Shown piece after piece: positions 13,244-25,466 of a stretch of 64,000 bases of DNA. A model generated the notes under the pieces. That model did not search any database. It worked only from the letters and a program-made list of their open reading frames with translations, and was not told the origin of the DNA. The DNA comes from Saccopteryx bilineata (lineage: Eukaryota > Chordata > Mammalia > Chiroptera > Emballonuridae), in assembly GCF_036850765.1 (NCBI RefSeq), contig NC_089490.1, positions 292,188,982 through 292,252,981 of the forward strand, in the 5' to 3' direction. Numbering within the stretch: the stretch's first letter is position 1; each line of letters starts with the position of its first letter. Both the position numbers and the translations under genes were made by a program.

Positions 13244-13649
13244 TTTTTTTTTTTTTTTTTTTTTTTTCATTTTTCTGAAGCTGGAAACAGGGAGAGACAG
13301 TCAGACAGACTCCCGCATGTGCCCGACCGGGATCCACCCGGCACGCCCACCAGGGACGACGCTCTGCCCACCAGGGGGCGATGCTCTGCCCATCCTGGGC
13401 GTCGCCATGTTATGACCAGAGCCACTCTAGCACCTGGGGCAGAGGCCACAGAGCCATCCCCAGCGCCCGGGCCATCTTTGCTCCAATGGAGCCTTGGCTG
13501 CGGGAGGGGACGAGAGAGACAGAGAGGAAAGCGCGGCGGAGGGGTGTAGAAGCAAATGGGCGCTTCTCCTGTGTGCCCTGGCCGGGAATCGAACCCGGGT
13601 CCTCCGCACGCTAGGCCGACACTCTACCGCTGAGCCAACCGACCAGGGC
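13244..13649 (-). mobile_element. Young tRNA-derived SINE, type A, inside L1-c
   Basis: Near-consensus, CpG-rich copy. On + it begins with a pure T run (complement of the poly(A), about 13241-13267) and ends with the complement of the tRNA-like head (GGGAATCGAACCCGGGTCCT; CCAGGGC). TSDs CCAAGCTCCTTTT at 13231-13243 and 13650-13662 are duplicated L1 ORF2 sequence. Preserved CpGs and the long pure tail imply recent insertion. It holds a CTCF-like core at 13367-13383, preceded by a second, degenerate unit. Confidence 0.95.
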
Positions 13650-16019
13650 CCAAGCTCCTTTTATGAGGCGAGCATAATGCTAATTCCAAGCAAAGACAAC
13701 ACAAAGAAAGAAAATTACAGGCCAATATATCTGATGAATTTAGATGCTAAAATCCTCAACAAAATATTAGCAAAATGGATCCAGCAATACATGAAAAAAA
13801 ATCATACATCATGATCAAGTGGGATTTATTCTGGGGAGGCAAGAATGGTACAATATTCATAAATCAATCAATGTGATTCATCACATAAACAAAAGGAAGA
13901 AGAAAAACCACATGATAATTTCAATAGATGCAGAAAAAGCATTTGATAAAACTCAGCACCTATTTATGATCAAAACTCTCAGCAAAGTGAGAATTCAAGG
14001 AACATGCCTCAACATCATAAAGGCCATCTATGAATAACCCACAGCCAACATCATAATTAATGGGCAAATATTAAAAGCAATACCCTTAAGATCATTAACA
14101 AGGCTGGTGTGCCCCCTTTCACCACTCATATTCAACATAGCACTGGTAGTCCTAGCTTCAGCAATCAGACAAGAAGAAGTAAAAGGCATCCAAATTGGAA
14201 AAGAAGAAGTAAAACTATCATTATTTGCAGATGATATGATACTGTATATAGAAAACCCTAAAGTCTCAGTCAAAAAACTACTGGACCTGGTAAATGAATC
14301 CAGCAAGGTAGCAGGATATAAAATTAATACACAGAAATCAGAAGCATTTTTATATACCAACAATGAACTGTCTGAAAGAGAATTAAGAAAACAATCCCCT
14401 TCACTATAGCAAAAAAATAAATAAATAAAATAAAGTGCCTGGGAGTAAATTTAACCAAGGAGGTTAAAGACTTGTACTTGGAAAATTATAAAACATTGAT
14501 AAAAGAAACAAAGGAAGGTACAAATAAATACAAACAAAGGAAGGTACAAATGGAAGCATATACCATGTTCATGGATAGGAAGAATAAACATCATTAAAAT
14601 GTCTATATTACCCAAAGCAATTTATAAATTTAATGCAATACCAATTAAAGTACCAATGACATACTTCAAAGATATAGAACACATATTTCAAAAATGTATA
14701 TGGAACCAAAAAAGAACACGAATAGCCTTCAGCAATCTTGAAAAAGAAAAATAGAGTGGGAGATATCACATTTCCTGATATCAGGTTAAACTACAAGGCC
14801 ATTGTACTCAAAATGGCCTGGTAGTGGCATAAGAACAGGCATATAGATCAATGGAACAGAACAGAGAACCTAGAAATAAACCCACACCTTTATGGACAAT
14901 TGATATTTGACAAAGGAGGTAAGAGCATACAATGGAATAAAGACAGTCTCTTTAACAAATGGTGTTGGACAGCTACTTACAAAAAAATGAAAATAGACCA
15001 CCAATTTACACCATTCACAAAAATAAACTCAAAATGGATAAAAGACTTAAATGTAAGCTGCGAAACCATAAGCATCTTAGAAGAAAACATAGGCAGTAAG
15101 CTGTCCGACATCTCTCACAGCAATATATTTGCTGATTCATCTGCATGGGCAAGTGAAATAAAAGACAGGATAAACAAATGGGAATATATCAAACTAAAAA
15201 GCTTTTGCACAGCTAAAGACAATAAGAACAGAATAAAAAGACAAACCACATAATGGGAGAACATATTCAACAATTTGTCTGATAAGGCATTAATAACCAA
15301 AATTTATAAAAAACTTGTAAAACTCAATACCAGAAAGACAATCTAATCAAAAAAATGGGCAAAAGAATTGAATAGACACTTCTCCAAAGAGAAGTGTTTT
15401 CTCCAAAGAGAGTGGATGAGGGAGGGAAATACAGATGGCCAATAGACAGATGAAAAAATGTTCAACATCACTAATCATTAGAGAAATGCAAATTAAAACC
15501 ACAATGAGATATCATCTCACACCAGTCAGAATGGCGCTCATCAACAAAACAACACATGATAAGTGCTGGCGAGTATGTGGAGAAAGGGGAACCCTCCTGC
15601 ACTGCTGGTTGGAATGCAGACTGGTGCAGCCACTGTGGAAAACTGTATGGAGATTCCTCAAAAAATTAAAAATGGAACTGCTTTTTGACCCACCCATCCC
15701 ATTTTTAGGAATGTACACCAAGAATACCATATTATGACTCAAAAAAAGAAATGCACCCCTATGTTTATGGCAGCATTGTTTACAATACCAAAGATCTGGA
15801 AACAGGCCAAGTGTCTGTCAGTGGACGAGTGGATTAAAAAGTAGTACATATATACAATGAAATACTATGGGGCCATGAAAAAGAAGGAAATATTACCTTT
15901 TGCAACAACATGGATGGACCTGGAAACTATTATGTTAAGTGAAATAAACCAGGCAGAGAAAGAAAAATATAATATGACCTCATTCATTTGAGGAATCCAA
16001 GGAACAATGTGAACTAAGA

Positions 16020-16140
16020 AATAGAATTAAACCTGAAGGAAAGCGGGGAGGAAGGTGTTTGGAGGGGGGCAAGAAAGACGTTGAGGAGAATACGGGGAAG
16101 GAGGGGATGCATTCGGGGAGACGCTAGAATGTATGTAAAC
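16020..16140 (+). other. G-rich tract in the L1-c 3' UTR
   Basis: Runs of three to six Gs (GCGGGGAGG, GGAGGGGGGC, CGGGGAAGGAGGGG, CGGGGAG) lie just after the ORF2 stop. A G-rich polypurine stretch with quadruplex potential is a known feature of mammalian L1 3' UTRs. Confidence 0.6.
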
Positions 16141-16182
16141 ACAATAAATTAAATGAAATATAAAAAATAAAAAAGGAAAACT

Positions 16183-16754
16183 TTTCATTCTCCTCTGATA
16201 ATACTTGCTTTATTAAATTTCAATAATCTCTTAGAACCACATAATATGTGTTTTCACATATATGTGCAGTATTTCTTACAAAATTTTCCTGTGATTTTGT
16301 AGAGACATTTAACCAGGGAATGAAAAACTTTGTGAGCTCTACTGTCTTGGCTTTATTAATTCTTCAATATTCTAACTAATGTTACCATCCAAGATACTCT
16401 TATCTATTTTTTTGTGGCAGAGATTAATGAGATACAAAGAGAGAGCAAAGTAGAGAGAAAGGGAGAGAGAGTGGATGAGGGAGGGAAAGAAAAGGAGAGA
16501 AAGAGAAATGGAACTGAACATCTATCTGCCTTGTTCTAGTGAATGATGTAGTTCAGATCTGACTTTGAAAAAATTACTTATTAGTGAAAAACTCTTTGTA
16601 TTTTTTATTTTTTGATTAAGTTGAAATCTACTTTAGGAAGTATTATATCATGTTTTGTATTCCCATCCAAAAATATCTTACTGTAGCATAGGTAGCTAAG
16701 TATTAGTAAGGAAAAGAAGCAAAGGGAGTCAAGCATTGAGGAATACAATTTAGG
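16183..16754. other. Unassigned DNA with a purine-rich tract
   Basis: Purine-rich GA tract at about 16430-16510; the rest is unremarkable. The segment 16466-16488 is identical to 15407-15429 inside L1-c (see findings). Confidence 0.5.
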
Positions 16755-16970
16755 ACCGTGATGGTGAACCTTTTTATCAATATAAAAACCGCCCACTTTT
16801 GCAATGCTGGTCAACCTGGTCCCTCCCACCCACTAGTGGGCCTTTCAACTTTCATGGTGGGTGGTAGCGGAGCAACCAAATGGCGCCGTGATTTGGGAGG
16901 AAGTTACTGCATTCCATTTATTACGAAACTATAGAATTTATAATTCTTGCCAGCCCAGTGGATCACTCCA
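16755..16970 (+). mobile_element. Possible hAT-type DNA transposon fragment
   Basis: Begins ACCGTGATGGTGAACCTTTT, which resembles a hAT-type terminal repeat, followed by GC-richer sequence unlike its surroundings (CCTCCCACCCACTAGTGGGC; AAATGGCGCCGTGATTTGGG). I do not see a matching inverted end downstream, so it is truncated or misassigned. Confidence 0.35.
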
Positions 16971-17600
16971 CTAAGGGAAATAACACTCCTCCCTCCCCAC
17001 ATTCGGAGGAAGAGCCAGTTTTTCCATCTTCCCCAGGTTCAACCAGTCCTATGCACAGTCTGAGGCAGAGGTATTTCTGTTCTTCCACTTTAAGGCATAT
17101 GCAGTAGAAGCCCAGACAGAGGTCATACAGACCTGTCTGCCTAGCAGAATGATCTGATTGGTTAGTGGGAGGAACCAACACAAGCCTGCAAAAGATTAAG
17201 AAAGTGATTGTTTGGCTAAAAAAAAAAAAAGCTAGTTCTTCCAAGCCTACAAATATAAACACAGGCCTAACAAAGAAAGCTCTTTGCCTTTTTTCTTTCT
17301 GTTTGCGAAAACAAGCATACCCCATTTAGCTCAGGGGTTTTCCAAGCAGCCATGCAGCTTTAATGACCACCTGGGGTCTGGCATCAGCATGGGATCCAAG
17401 CATTGTGCCAAAGGAGGACAGGGGTAAACTGAATTGAACCATGGCACAGAATATCTGGGCACAGGTCTTTATACTGAGCTTAATGAAGACAAGATTAGAG
17501 TTTTTCCATGGCAGGATGGATGGAGATGAGACAGTGAGAACCTCTGGTCAACCTTCCATTTCCACCCCAAATAAATCTTAACTGCAAAAGTCGTATCTCT
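16971..17600. other. Unidentified, moderately GC-rich segment
   Basis: On the - strand this contains CCAAT-like AACCAATCAG, a TTTATAT box and an AATAAA-like site in plausible LTR order, plus a 120-codon open frame (16963-17325) that matches nothing I know. It could be an old LTR or part of the element starting at 16755. I cannot decide. Confidence 0.3.
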
Positions 17601-20600
17601 ACCATACATGAGTCCTGTAGAACACCTTCTCTGCAACTCCATTAAAAAAAAATTTTTTTTAAAGTCATATTCAGCAGCAAAATTACTATGTGGTAGAGGA
17701 CAAATTGGTTTGATTCTTTTTCAGCTTCAGAAGACCCACATAAATAGCTGGAGAGCTTTTTGTTTGTTTGTTTGTTTGTTTTTTGCCTGGAAAGCCTCTT
17801 TAAGCCTAAAATTTTTTTAAGCCTAAAATTTATAACTACTAACTAAAGAACTAAAGTTCTCAGTTTCTTTTTTTTTTTTATTTCATATTATTACAAAGCT
17901 TGATAACTTCTTGAACTTTAAACCCAGGCATTATTTGAACTATATAATGTGCATTTCATTGACTAAATGGTACATGGACCCTTTGTGAATTTCCCTGATA
18001 TTGATTAGTCCTAATTGATAGGCATATTTGGGATGATCCTGTAGAGAGCAGAGATGGGGTTTCCATTTTACTTAAATACATTTTACATAAATATTAATCA
18101 CTTTATTTTTACAGTGTGATTTATAGACACAAAATCCATTAAGCAATATTCTTCCATCCAACACGCAATACTATCAATGTCAACCCCTTGGTCCTTTGTA
18201 TGTGGTTGGAGGAAAAAACTATTTGCTTGCATGAAATGCTTGAAACACTTCAGATAATTCAGAGTTATGCTCTGAACTCTGTTACTCAGTTGTACCAAGT
18301 CTAACTCAAGGCTCTTCTACATGATATCCTCACTCTCAATCCTTCTCATCCAGAAGAACATTAATGCATTATGAGAAGAGGAAAGCTCTAGTATATATAT
18401 ATCAAGGTGCTTATTTATTAAAGTTCTTCATAGCTATGCTTTTCCTCTATCCCCCAATTAAAGTGAGTGGTTCCAAGAAAAGAAAGATGATTGCCAATTT
18501 GTAAAAGAGAAAGAAGAGATCTACAAAATCATAAGCAGGTGAAATAAAAATGATGTATCTGGGGACTAGATTTCAAGATACAAGTGACAACAGATCCCAC
18601 TGTCCATATGTCCCATATGTCCATATGCAGGATGCAGGTCTCATGGTGTGGCTACAATAATAGGTAAAATAATTCCCCCCTCTCTCACCTCTTGTCCTTT
18701 AAAAATATTTTTCTGGAAAGTGATCTTGCCAAAAACTGAGAGTTATGTCACACAAAGTTCATCCTCAGATAACAAAATAATTTGAGGTGTATTCCCACAG
18801 AGGTTAGCACAATGTGTAATTCAGATATATATACAGAAAAAATAATCTTATTTCTATTCTCTGGCTTGTATTACCTGACAGTAATAATTAATATAAAATA
18901 TCATCAAGTAATATAACATGAAATGTGCTAAGGAAATACACAGATTTGAATTTTTATGTGGATTTTAAAAATCATTTGTTAATACATTTAAGGCTTTGAT
19001 CCAGAAATAATCAAATCCTCTCACATGGAGAGCTTGGCAATATTTAATATTTAAGCACCTGAAAATATATCTGTTTTCAAAAAAATAATTTCCAGGACCT
19101 TTAAATAAAAAGATTCTTTGAAGCAGAAAATAGGAAAAGATTGTGAGGTATGTGTGTGTGTTTAAAGAGGCTAGAAATTAATACATGTAATCATGTGGAG
19201 ACTTTTTTTTTTCTAAGGAGCTAGTATAAAAATTTCTTGAGCTGGAGACTGGCCTTTAATAAGAAAATATTTTTAGGATTTCAAACTCTAGGACTCAATA
19301 GCTAACTCAAAGGATAGAAGAGGCAACTTCAAATAATAGGAGAGAGACAAATATGAAGTTTTTGGAGGATGAGCAGGTAGCTTGTTGTGGTGCTCAAGGT
19401 AGAAAGTAGCTAAGATACCTAATGGTTAATTAAATTTAAAATCATTTTCTATGGGCATCGGATGCAAACCTATACTGGTACATTTACATCTTATTCAAAA
19501 TCATATAGTAAAGTCACATCACTCACTAATGTCATGTATTGGTCTTTCTATAAAAACTACAAAAGATTAAAATTCATCATACAAGCAGATTTTACATAAA
19601 TAAAGAAGGAGAACATTTGTTTAAAGAAAGCAGGACTTGACAGCACTGCTCATTTTTGTTTTTGTATAAAATTTATAAAATTATCTCCAATTAATGTCTG
19701 ATTATGTACTGATAAAAAGGTGGTACAATTATTAGGTATTACTGTGTGCTATATAATCTCAAATTAAATGCCCTTTTTATAAAACATTTTAAGTATAGTC
19801 TTAGAACGTTCCCACCTGAGGGAAGAAAGGGTGGGAAAGCTCATTCAAATATAATTACTGTTTTCTCTTCCTGTCCAACTCTTTATTATATGTAGGGTGT
19901 CATCAATACCTTTGAGTGATAAAAATAAGTTTTATTTCAAGTCCTTAAAAAAGACAACAAATGCCAACTCGTTATATTTAAAAGTAACTACTACTCATGA
20001 TATTGGTTTGTATTATACATGGTTGATTACAGTGTTAACTCACAAAATTTGGTTTACCTTGGTGAGATAAAACAGCAATCTGAAAAAGATTATACAGTTG
20101 TCATAATGTGAATTTAAAACAAAAGTGCAAGTACAGATAACTCTTTTGAACAGAAGATCTAATTATATCTCAATTATCTAGGATTATTTTCCTCTTTAAA
20201 AATTAGAACTGTCTAATCATCCTCTGAACTCCGTATGTAAGTGAAAGATTAACATACAGATTTATAAACACAAATTAGAGTTTATACACTTTGTTTTCAG
20301 TTACATTTACATTGCTAATTATGACCTGAAACATAATAGATTTTTATTAGCAAGGAACTATTTTCCACTAATTACAGTCTTATCGCTGCCATTTCACATT
20401 TTTTCTTTTTGTCCAGAAGATGTTGCTGCTGCTGCACAGATGCTGATGCAGCTGTGGCTACTGTTTGTTCTAGAGGCTCGCTCCCACACTTGTCGTTGAC
20501 TAAAAAGATATTGAGACATTCTTTTCTTACTGATTCTGTTCTTTACCCCGTCCTCTGATTACTGCAATCTTAGAAAAGAAGATTCATAAAAATCTAAAGA

Positions 20601-21117
20601 GTATTCTAAGAAGTTTGTTTAGGTTATGTGATTCAGGAGAAAGGCACAAATGAAGATTGGATTAAGATGAGATCAGGCACTGTAGATTTAAGATACAAAG
20701 GTCAGGGTGGTAACTGATACACATTTGCAAACAGGACTAAAACCTGATTAAACCATTCTTACTAAAAAGCCAATGCTCTATAATAGAATATACTGTAGTA
20801 AATCAGAATGGTATGTTCAAAAAAAAGTAAAAAAGAATGTAAAGTTAAAAGGAAAATTTTTTTTTCTATTTTTGCTTACTTACACGAAGATAGATAAAGC
20901 TTCAAAAATGTCTTTCTTAAAAATCAAATTCCACATTGTAATTTAAGGATTCAGTATGTATGATGTTCCTTATCTGTATGTTCTATGCCTTGTCTTTCTG
21001 AAGGTCTGAAATAGCATAGCTTTCTTGCTCTGCAAAAGAAGGAGGGACTTTATGGGGATATACTCATTCCATATCCTGACTTCCTTGTTTCTGAAGTTGT
21101 CAAACTAACCACATCTT
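17600..21117. other. Unassigned AT-rich DNA
   Basis: About 3.5 kb of apparently unique sequence with no convincing gene, apart from a (TTTG)n run at 17758-17781 and a GCT-rich stretch near 20420-20460. It is the downstream flank of the young L1-a. Confidence 0.5.
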
Positions 21118-21126
21118 TAGATCTTT

Positions 21127-21132
<6 letters not shown>
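21118..21132. repeat. Target-site duplication of L1-a (3' side)
   Basis: TAGATCTTTTCTTTT, repeated exactly at 29010-29024. In the L1 sense direction the insertion point reads ATT/AAAAGAAAAG, the canonical TT/AAAA endonuclease target. Confidence 0.93.
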
Positions 21133-21179
<47 letters not shown>

Positions 21180-21324
21180 ATTTTTTTAATGGGGTGACAT
21201 CAATAAATCAGGATACATATATTCAAAGATAACAAGTCCAGGTTATCTTGTCGTTCAATTATGTTGCATACCCACCACCCAAAGTCAGATTGTCCTCTGT
21301 CACCTTCTATCTTGTTTTCTTTGT

Positions 21325-21370
21325 GCCCCTCCCACCCCCTATCCCTCTCCCATTCCCCCCTCCCCCCCGT
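21325..21370 (-). other. G-rich tract (possible G-quadruplex) in the L1-a 3' UTR
   Basis: On + it is C-rich (CCCCTCCCACCCCC; CCATTCCCCCCTCCCCCCC), so the L1 RNA carries at least four runs of three or more Gs shortly after the ORF2 stop. Equivalent tracts occur in the other L1 3' ends here (40258-40305, 41232-41300, 53838-53905). Confidence 0.65.
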
Positions 21371-21408
21371 AACCACCACACTCTTATCAATGTCTCTTAG
21401 TTTCACTA

Positions 21409-24400
21409 TTATGTCCCACCTACGTATGGAATAATACAGTTCCTGTTTTTTTCTGATTTACTTATTTCACTTCGTATCATGTTATCAAGATCCCACCATT
21501 TTGCTGTAAATGTTCCGATGTCATCATTTCTTATGGCTGAGTAGTATTCCATAGTGTATATGTGCCACATCTTCTTTATCCAGTCATCTATTGATGGGCT
21601 TTTTGGTTGTTTCCATGTCCTGGCCACTGTGAACAATGCTGCAATAAACATGGGGCTGCATGTGTCTTTACGTATCAATGTTTCTGAGTTTTGGGGATAT
21701 ATACCCAGTAGAGGGATTGCTGGGTCATAAGGTAGTTCTATTTTCAGTTTTTTGAGGAACCATCATACTTTCTTCCATAATGGTTGTACTACTTTACATT
21801 CCCACCAACAGTGTATGAGGGTTCCTTTTTCTCCACAGCCTCTCCAACATTTGCTATTACCTGACTTGCTAATAACAGCTAATCGAACAGGTGTGAGGTG
21901 GTATCTCATTGCCATTTTGATTTGCATTTCTCTAATAGCTAAAGAAGATGAGCATCTTTTCATATATCTGTTGGCCATTTGTATTTCTTCCTGGGAGAAG
22001 TGTCTATTCATATCCTCTTCCCATTTTTTTATTGGATTGTTTGTTTGTTTGTTGTTGAGTTTTATGAGTTCTTTGTATATTTTGGATATTAGGCCCTTAT
22101 CTGAGCTGTTGTTTGAAAATATCATTTCCCATTTAGTTGGCTTTCTGTTTATTTTGTTATCAGTTTCCCTTGCTGAGCAAAAACTTCTTAGTCTGATGTA
22201 GTCCCATTCATTAATTTTTGCCTTCACTTCTCTTGCCATTGGAGTCAAATTCATAAAATGCTCTTTAAAACCCAGGTCCATGAGTTGAGTACCTATGTCT
22301 TCTTCTATGTACTTAATTGTTTCAGGTCTTATGTTTAGATCTTTGATCCATTTTGAGTTAATTTTTGTACAGGGGGAGAGACTGTAGTCCAGTTTCATTC
22401 TTTTGCATGTGGCTTTCCAGTTTTCCCAGCACCATTTATTGAAGAGGCTTTCTTTTCTCCATTGTGTGTTCTTGGCCCCTTTATCAAAAATTATTTGACT
22501 ATATATATGTGGTTTTATTTCTGGACTTTCTATTCTGTTCCATTGGTCTGAGTGTCTATTTTTCTGCCAATACCATGCCATTTTGATTGTCGTGGCCCTA
22601 TAATAGAGTTTGAAGTCAGGTATTGTTATGCCCCCAGCTTCATTCTTTTTCTTTAGGATTGCTTTGGCTATTCAGGGTTTTTTATAGTTCCATATAAATC
22701 TGATGATTTTTTGCTCTATTTCTTTAAAAAATGTCATTGGAATTTTGATGGGAATTGCATTAAATTTGTATATTGCTTTGGGTAATATAGCCATCTTGAT
22801 TATATTTATTCTTCCTAGCCAAGAACAAGGTATATTCTTCCATCTCATTATATCTTTTTCGATTTCCCTTAACAATGGTTTATAGTTTTCATTATATAAG
22901 TCCTTTACATTCTTTGTTATGTTTATTCCTAAGTATTTTATTTTTTTTGTTGCAATCGTGAAGGGGATTATTCTTTTGAGTTCCTTCTCAGTTGTTTCAT
23001 TGTTGGCATATAGAAAGGCTATTGACTTCTGTATGTTAATTTTGTATCCTGCGACCTTACTGTATTGGCTTATTGTTTCTAGTAGTCTTTTTGTGGATTC
23101 TTTGGGGTTTTCGATGTATAGGATCATATCATCTGCAAAAAGTGATACCTTTACTTCTTCTTTTCCGATATGGATGCCTTTTATTTCTTTGTCTTGTCTG
23201 ATTGCTCTGGCTAGAACCTCTAGTACCACATTAAATAAGAGTGGAGAGAGTGGACAACCCTGTCTTGTTCCTGATTTAAGGGGGAAAGCCTTCAGTTTAG
23301 TGCCATTTAATATGATGTTAGCTGATGGTTTATCATATATGGCCTTTATCATGTTGAGATATTTTCCTTCTATACCCATTTTGTTGAGAGTCTTAAACAT
23401 AAAATTGTGTTGTATTTTATCGAAAGCCCTTTCTGCGTCTATTGATAAGATCATGTGGTTTTTGTTCTTTGTTTTGTTGATATGGTGTATTACATTAACC
23501 GTTTTACGTATGTTGAACCATCCTTGAGATTCTGGGATGAATCCCACTTGATCATGATGTATTATTTTTTTAATATGTTGTTGTATTCGATTTGCTAGTA
23601 TTTTGTTTAGTATTTTACCATCTGTATTCATTAGAGATATTGGTCTGTAGTTTTCTTTTTTTGTGCCATCCTTGCCTGGTTTTGGTATGAGGGTTATGTT
23701 GGCCTCATAAAATGTGTTTGGAAGTATTGCTTCTTCTTCAATTTTTTGGAAGACTTTGAGTAGAATAGGAACCAAGTCTTCTTTGAATGTTTGATAAAAT
23801 TCGCTGGTATAGCCGTCAGGGCCTGGACTTTTATTTTTGGGGAGGTTTTTAATGGTTTTTTCTATTTCTTCTCTACTGATAGGTCTGTTTAGGCTTTCTG
23901 CTTCTTCTTGACTCAGTCTAGGAAGGTTGTATTGTTCTAGGAATTTATCCATTTCTTCTAGGTTGTTGAATTTAGTGGCATAAAGTTTTTCATAGTATTC
24001 TACAATAATTCTTTGTATCTCTACGGTGTCCGTGGTGATTTCTCCTCTTTCATTTTGTATTTTGTTTATATGTGTTCTTTCTCTTTTTTCCTTGGTAAGT
24101 CTTGCCAAGGGTTTGTCAATTTTGTTGATCTTTTCAAAGAACCAGCTCCTTGTTCTATTAATTTTTTCTATAGTTTTTCTGTTCTCTAATTCATTTATTT
24201 CTGCTCTGATTTTTATTATCTCCTTTCTTCGGCTGGTTTTGGGTTGTCTTTGTTCTTCTTTTTCTAGTTCCTTAAGGTGGGAAGTTAAGTGGTTCACTTG
24301 GGCTCTCTCTTGTTTGTTCATATATGCCTGAAGCGATATGAACTTCCCTCTTATCACTGCTTTTGCTGCATCCCATAGATTCTGATATGTCGTATTGTCA

Positions 24401-25236
24401 TTTTCATTAGTCTGTATATATCTTTTGATCTCTGCACTTATTTCTTCTTTGACCCATTCATTTTTTAAAAGTATGTTGTTTAGTTTCCACATTTTTGTGG
24501 GATTTTTTTCCTCTTTTTTGCAGTTGAATTCTAGTTTCAAGGCTTTATGATCAGAAAATATGCTTGGTACAACTTCAATTTTTCTGAATTTGCTGATGTT
24601 GTTTTTGTGGCCCAACATATGGTCAATTCTTGAGAATGATCCATGTACACTGGAGAAAAATGTATACTCAGTCACTTTGGGATGAAATGTCCTGTAGATG
24701 TCTATCATATCCAGGTGCTCTAGTGTTTTGTTTAAGGCCACTATGTCTTTGTTGATTCTCTGTTTGGATGACCGATCTAGAGCCGTCAGCGGTGTATTGA
24801 GGTCTCCAAGTATGATTGTATTTTTGTCAGTTTTTGTTTTAAGATCAATAAGTAGCTGTCTTATATATTTTGGTGCTCCTTGGTTTGGTGCATATATATT
24901 AAGAATTGTTATGTCTTCTTGATTCAGTGTCCCCTTAGCCATTATGAAATGGCCATTTTTGTCTCTAAGCACTTTTCCTGTCTTGTAGTCAGCATTATCC
25001 GATATGAGTATTGCTACACCTGCTTTTTTTTGGATGTTATTTGCTTGGAGTATTGTTTTCCAGCCTTTCACTTTGAATTTGTTTTTATCCTTGTTACTTA
25101 GATGAGTTTCCTGTAGGCAGCATACAGTTGGATTTTCTTTTTTAATCCATTCTGCTACTCTGTGCCTTTTTATTGGTGAGTTTAATCCATTTACATTTAG
25201 TGTAATTATTGATACTTGTGAGTTCCCTATTGCCAT
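21409..25236 (-). pseudogene. L1-a ORF2 (endonuclease-reverse transcriptase) with two nonsense codons
   Basis: A single frame of 1276 codons including the stop (1275 residues, the human ORF2p length). The endonuclease active-site residues are all present at the human positions: N14, E43, D145, N147, D205, D229, H230. The reverse transcriptase has FADD at residues 700-703. The C-terminal cysteine motif ([18 protein letters not shown]) is intact. Stops occur at codon 855 (22672-22674) and codon 1158 (21763-21765). The first looks like CpG decay of a CGA codon, since L1-b has CAA there; the second is a TGG-to-TGA change. A product ending at 854 would keep endonuclease and RT but lose the C-terminal segment. 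Start ATG 25234-25236 matches the equivalent site in both other L1s. Confidence 0.95.
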
Positions 25237-25466
25237 TTTATATCTTGCTTTCTGTTAGTTTTGTGTCTTGTTTGATCCTTCTCTTTCGTTTTTCTATCTT
25301 TTGTTTTTATTTGGTTGTATTCCATACATCTTTCCTCTGTTGCTATCTTTTTTATCTCATGTGCTTCTGTGGTGGTTTTTTCAATGGTGGTTACCTTTGA
25401 GTAATGAAAAGGGTCCCTACCCTGTTCATTGTAGCAAACTATTTTGTGAGTACTTTTGCACTCCAT
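25227..25466 (-). CDS. Small ORF between L1-a ORF1 and ORF2 (79 codons)
   Basis: An ATG-initiated frame lies in the unusually long ORF1-ORF2 spacer. It ends in TAG at 25227-25229, 10 nt into ORF2, so the sequence ATGGCAATAG serves both as the ORF2 start and the small-ORF end. The predicted product is basic and K/T/E-rich with a KWQ C-terminus. The aligned frame in L1-b (35759-36001) is also open for 80 codons. I know no such ORF in human or mouse L1s. Between the two copies nearly all differences change amino acids, so this comparison gives no proof of coding constraint. It may be a real coupled cistron, a leader that guides reinitiation at ORF2, or chance. Confidence 0.35.
   Translation of the reverse strand: MECKSTHKIVCYNEQGRDPFHYSKVTTIEKTTTEAHEIKKIATEERCMEYNQIKTKDRKTKEKDQTRHKTNRKQDIKWQ

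Larger units (their letters stand above)
11358..15991 (+). pseudogene. L1-c ORF2 (endonuclease-reverse transcriptase), decayed
   Basis: The start ATGGCAATAAACAACTG follows the end of ORF1 by only about a dozen bases, the usual mammalian L1 spacing. Recognisable parts in order: endonuclease (INIYAPNIGAPKYIKQ; GDFNTPL), reverse transcriptase (AFDKTQH, then [16 protein letters not shown] near 14210-14260) and the C-terminal cysteine-rich segment ([18 protein letters not shown] near 15560-15620). Two SINEs (11624-11970, 13244-13649) interrupt it and many stops and frameshifts occur, so it is dead. An odd local insertion with a templated-looking sequence lies at about 15390-15429. The stop is placed at TGA 15989-15991. 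Confidence 0.9.
8694..16168 (+). mobile_element. Full-length old LINE-1 (L1-c), split by two SINEs
   Basis: About 7.5 kb with a 5' UTR (8694-10403), ORF1, ORF2, a G-rich 3' UTR and an A-rich tail. Flanking direct repeats AAAAAAGGAAAA(A)CT lie at 8679-8693 and 16169-16182, and the insertion site reads TTT/AAAAAAGG, a normal L1 endonuclease target. ORF1 and ORF2 have many stops and frameshifts. The 5' UTR (starting GGAGGTTCCAACATGGCCAC) shows no evident similarity to that of the two younger L1s in this window, so it belongs to a different L1 lineage. Its CAACATGGCC near the start looks like a YY1 site, as known at the human L1 5' end. Confidence 0.93.

Noticed and set aside
13214..13814. Frames with [20 protein letters not shown] or [14 protein letters not shown] segments
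   Set aside because: Recurrent translations of the type A SINE in both strands; seen again at 39502-39969, 47792-48160 and 54653-55096.
20410..20500. GCT-rich stretch as a coding exon with Leu/Ala/Gln runs
   Set aside because: No open frame of useful length and no splice sites that I can support.
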